In this document: piece after piece, positions 5,233 through 5,366 of the stretch | How the letters are laid out: the number at the start of each line of letters is the position of its first letter | Numbering within the stretch: the first letter of the stretch is position 1 | Origin: Hyphomicrobiales bacterium | GTDB taxonomy: Bacteria > Pseudomonadota > Alphaproteobacteria > Rhizobiales > Beijerinckiaceae | Assembly: GCA_025363375.1 (NCBI GenBank) | Contig: JANYDZ010000221.1 | Span: 1 to 5,366, forward strand | Direction of reading: 5' to 3' | Length of the DNA stretch: 5,366 nt | Made by a program: the position numbers and the translations under genes | Notes under the pieces: model-generated | The model's database searches: none | What the model was told of the DNA's origin: nothing | What the model saw: only the letters and a program-made list of their open reading frames with translations

Positions 5233-5366
5233 CTAGTCTTCGAAGATCGCGACCGCGCGCGTCCATCCTGCGGAGGCGGCGGCGATCTTCACGGGGAAGC
5301 ACGATATCATAAAACCTTTCGCAGGCAGGGCTTCGAGATTGTGCAGCTTTTCGATGTGGCAATAAC
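5233..5366 (-). CDS. Cyclase-family (PF04199; kynurenine formamidase/isatin hydrolase-like) protein, C-terminal fragment
   Basis: Read on the minus strand, the frame is open from the window edge to TAG (5233-5235), giving 43 residues. They begin 'YCHIEKLHNLEALPAKGF' and continue through 'CFPVKIAAASAGWTRAVAI' to 'FED'. 'HIEKLHNLEALP..GF...CFPVKI..ASAGWTRAVAI' is the recognisable C-terminal signature of cyclase-family metal-dependent hydrolases, where a P-x-K-I strand and a (G/A)S-x-x-x-RA-(V/I)A end close the fold. The metal-binding HxGTHxDxPxH motif would lie in the N-terminal part, outside the window. The fragment is too short for a usual ORF list but is well supported. Its stop is one base upstream of the esterase-like gene's ATG, so both are probably read from one transcript. 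Such enzymes hydrolyse cyclic or N-formyl aromatic amides; the exact substrate is not inferable. Confidence 0.8.
   Translation of the reverse strand, partial: YCHIEKLHNLEALPAKGFMISCFPVKIAAASAGWTRAVAIFED

Noticed and set aside
3720..5312. 530-residue open frame on the plus strand, antisense to the esterase-like gene
   Set aside because: It is a GC-driven shadow frame, rich in Arg, Gly, Ala and Val with no recognisable motif. The opposite strand encodes a clear tannase-family protein with signal peptide and catalytic motifs.
4982..5362. 126-residue minus-strand open frame overlapping the esterase start
   Set aside because: It is in a different frame from both the esterase and the cyclase fragment and is Arg-rich. 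The cyclase frame explains 5233-5366 better.

Overview
The window is GC-rich with compact coding and G/C-biased third codon positions. It carries protein families common in soil and plant-associated Alphaproteobacteria (most likely Hyphomicrobiales/Rhizobiales; this is inference, since no rRNA or marker gene is present). I see no tRNA, rRNA, CRISPR array, insertion sequence, phage gene or classical defence gene. It looks like a chromosomal metabolic/transport segment of ordinary genes rather than a new multi-gene system.

Layout. Positions 1-294 (+) hold the C-terminal end of an ABC transporter periplasmic substrate-binding protein of the NitT/TauT type. An 81-nt gap with a hairpin-forming palindrome follows. 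Next come a PhzF-family isomerase (376-1284, +, TTG start) and a Nudix hydrolase (1281-2015, +) overlapping by ATGA, so the two are probably co-translated. Two bases after the Nudix stop, a small lipoprotein gene ends on the other strand (2018-2377, -). A 151-bp divergent intergenic region with several short repeats separates it from an orphan TctC/Bug-type solute-binding protein (2529-3551, +). That gene converges on a tannase/feruloyl-esterase-like secreted hydrolase (3588-5231, -). The hydrolase lies one base behind the end of a cyclase-family (PF04199) hydrolase (5233-5366, -, partial).

How they may work together. The cyclase-family enzyme and the esterase-like enzyme form a translationally coupled pair, plausibly for hydrolysis of (aromatic) esters or cyclic amides/lactones. 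Two periplasmic binding proteins of different transporter classes lie nearby, which suggests scavenging of organic acids or related small molecules; no substrate can be read from the sequence. PhzF and Nudix are housekeeping/accessory enzymes of unknown substrate.

Most notable points: (i) the esterase-like protein has lost both cysteines of the catalytic disulfide that characterises tannases/FaeB (Ser and His are followed or preceded by Gly/Ser), while keeping eight other cysteines; (ii) three separate short tandem duplications fall on gene junctions or control regions (stop/start overlap, ribosome binding site, divergent promoter region); (iii) a perfect 9-bp stem-loop carries the tctC-like stop codon in its loop.
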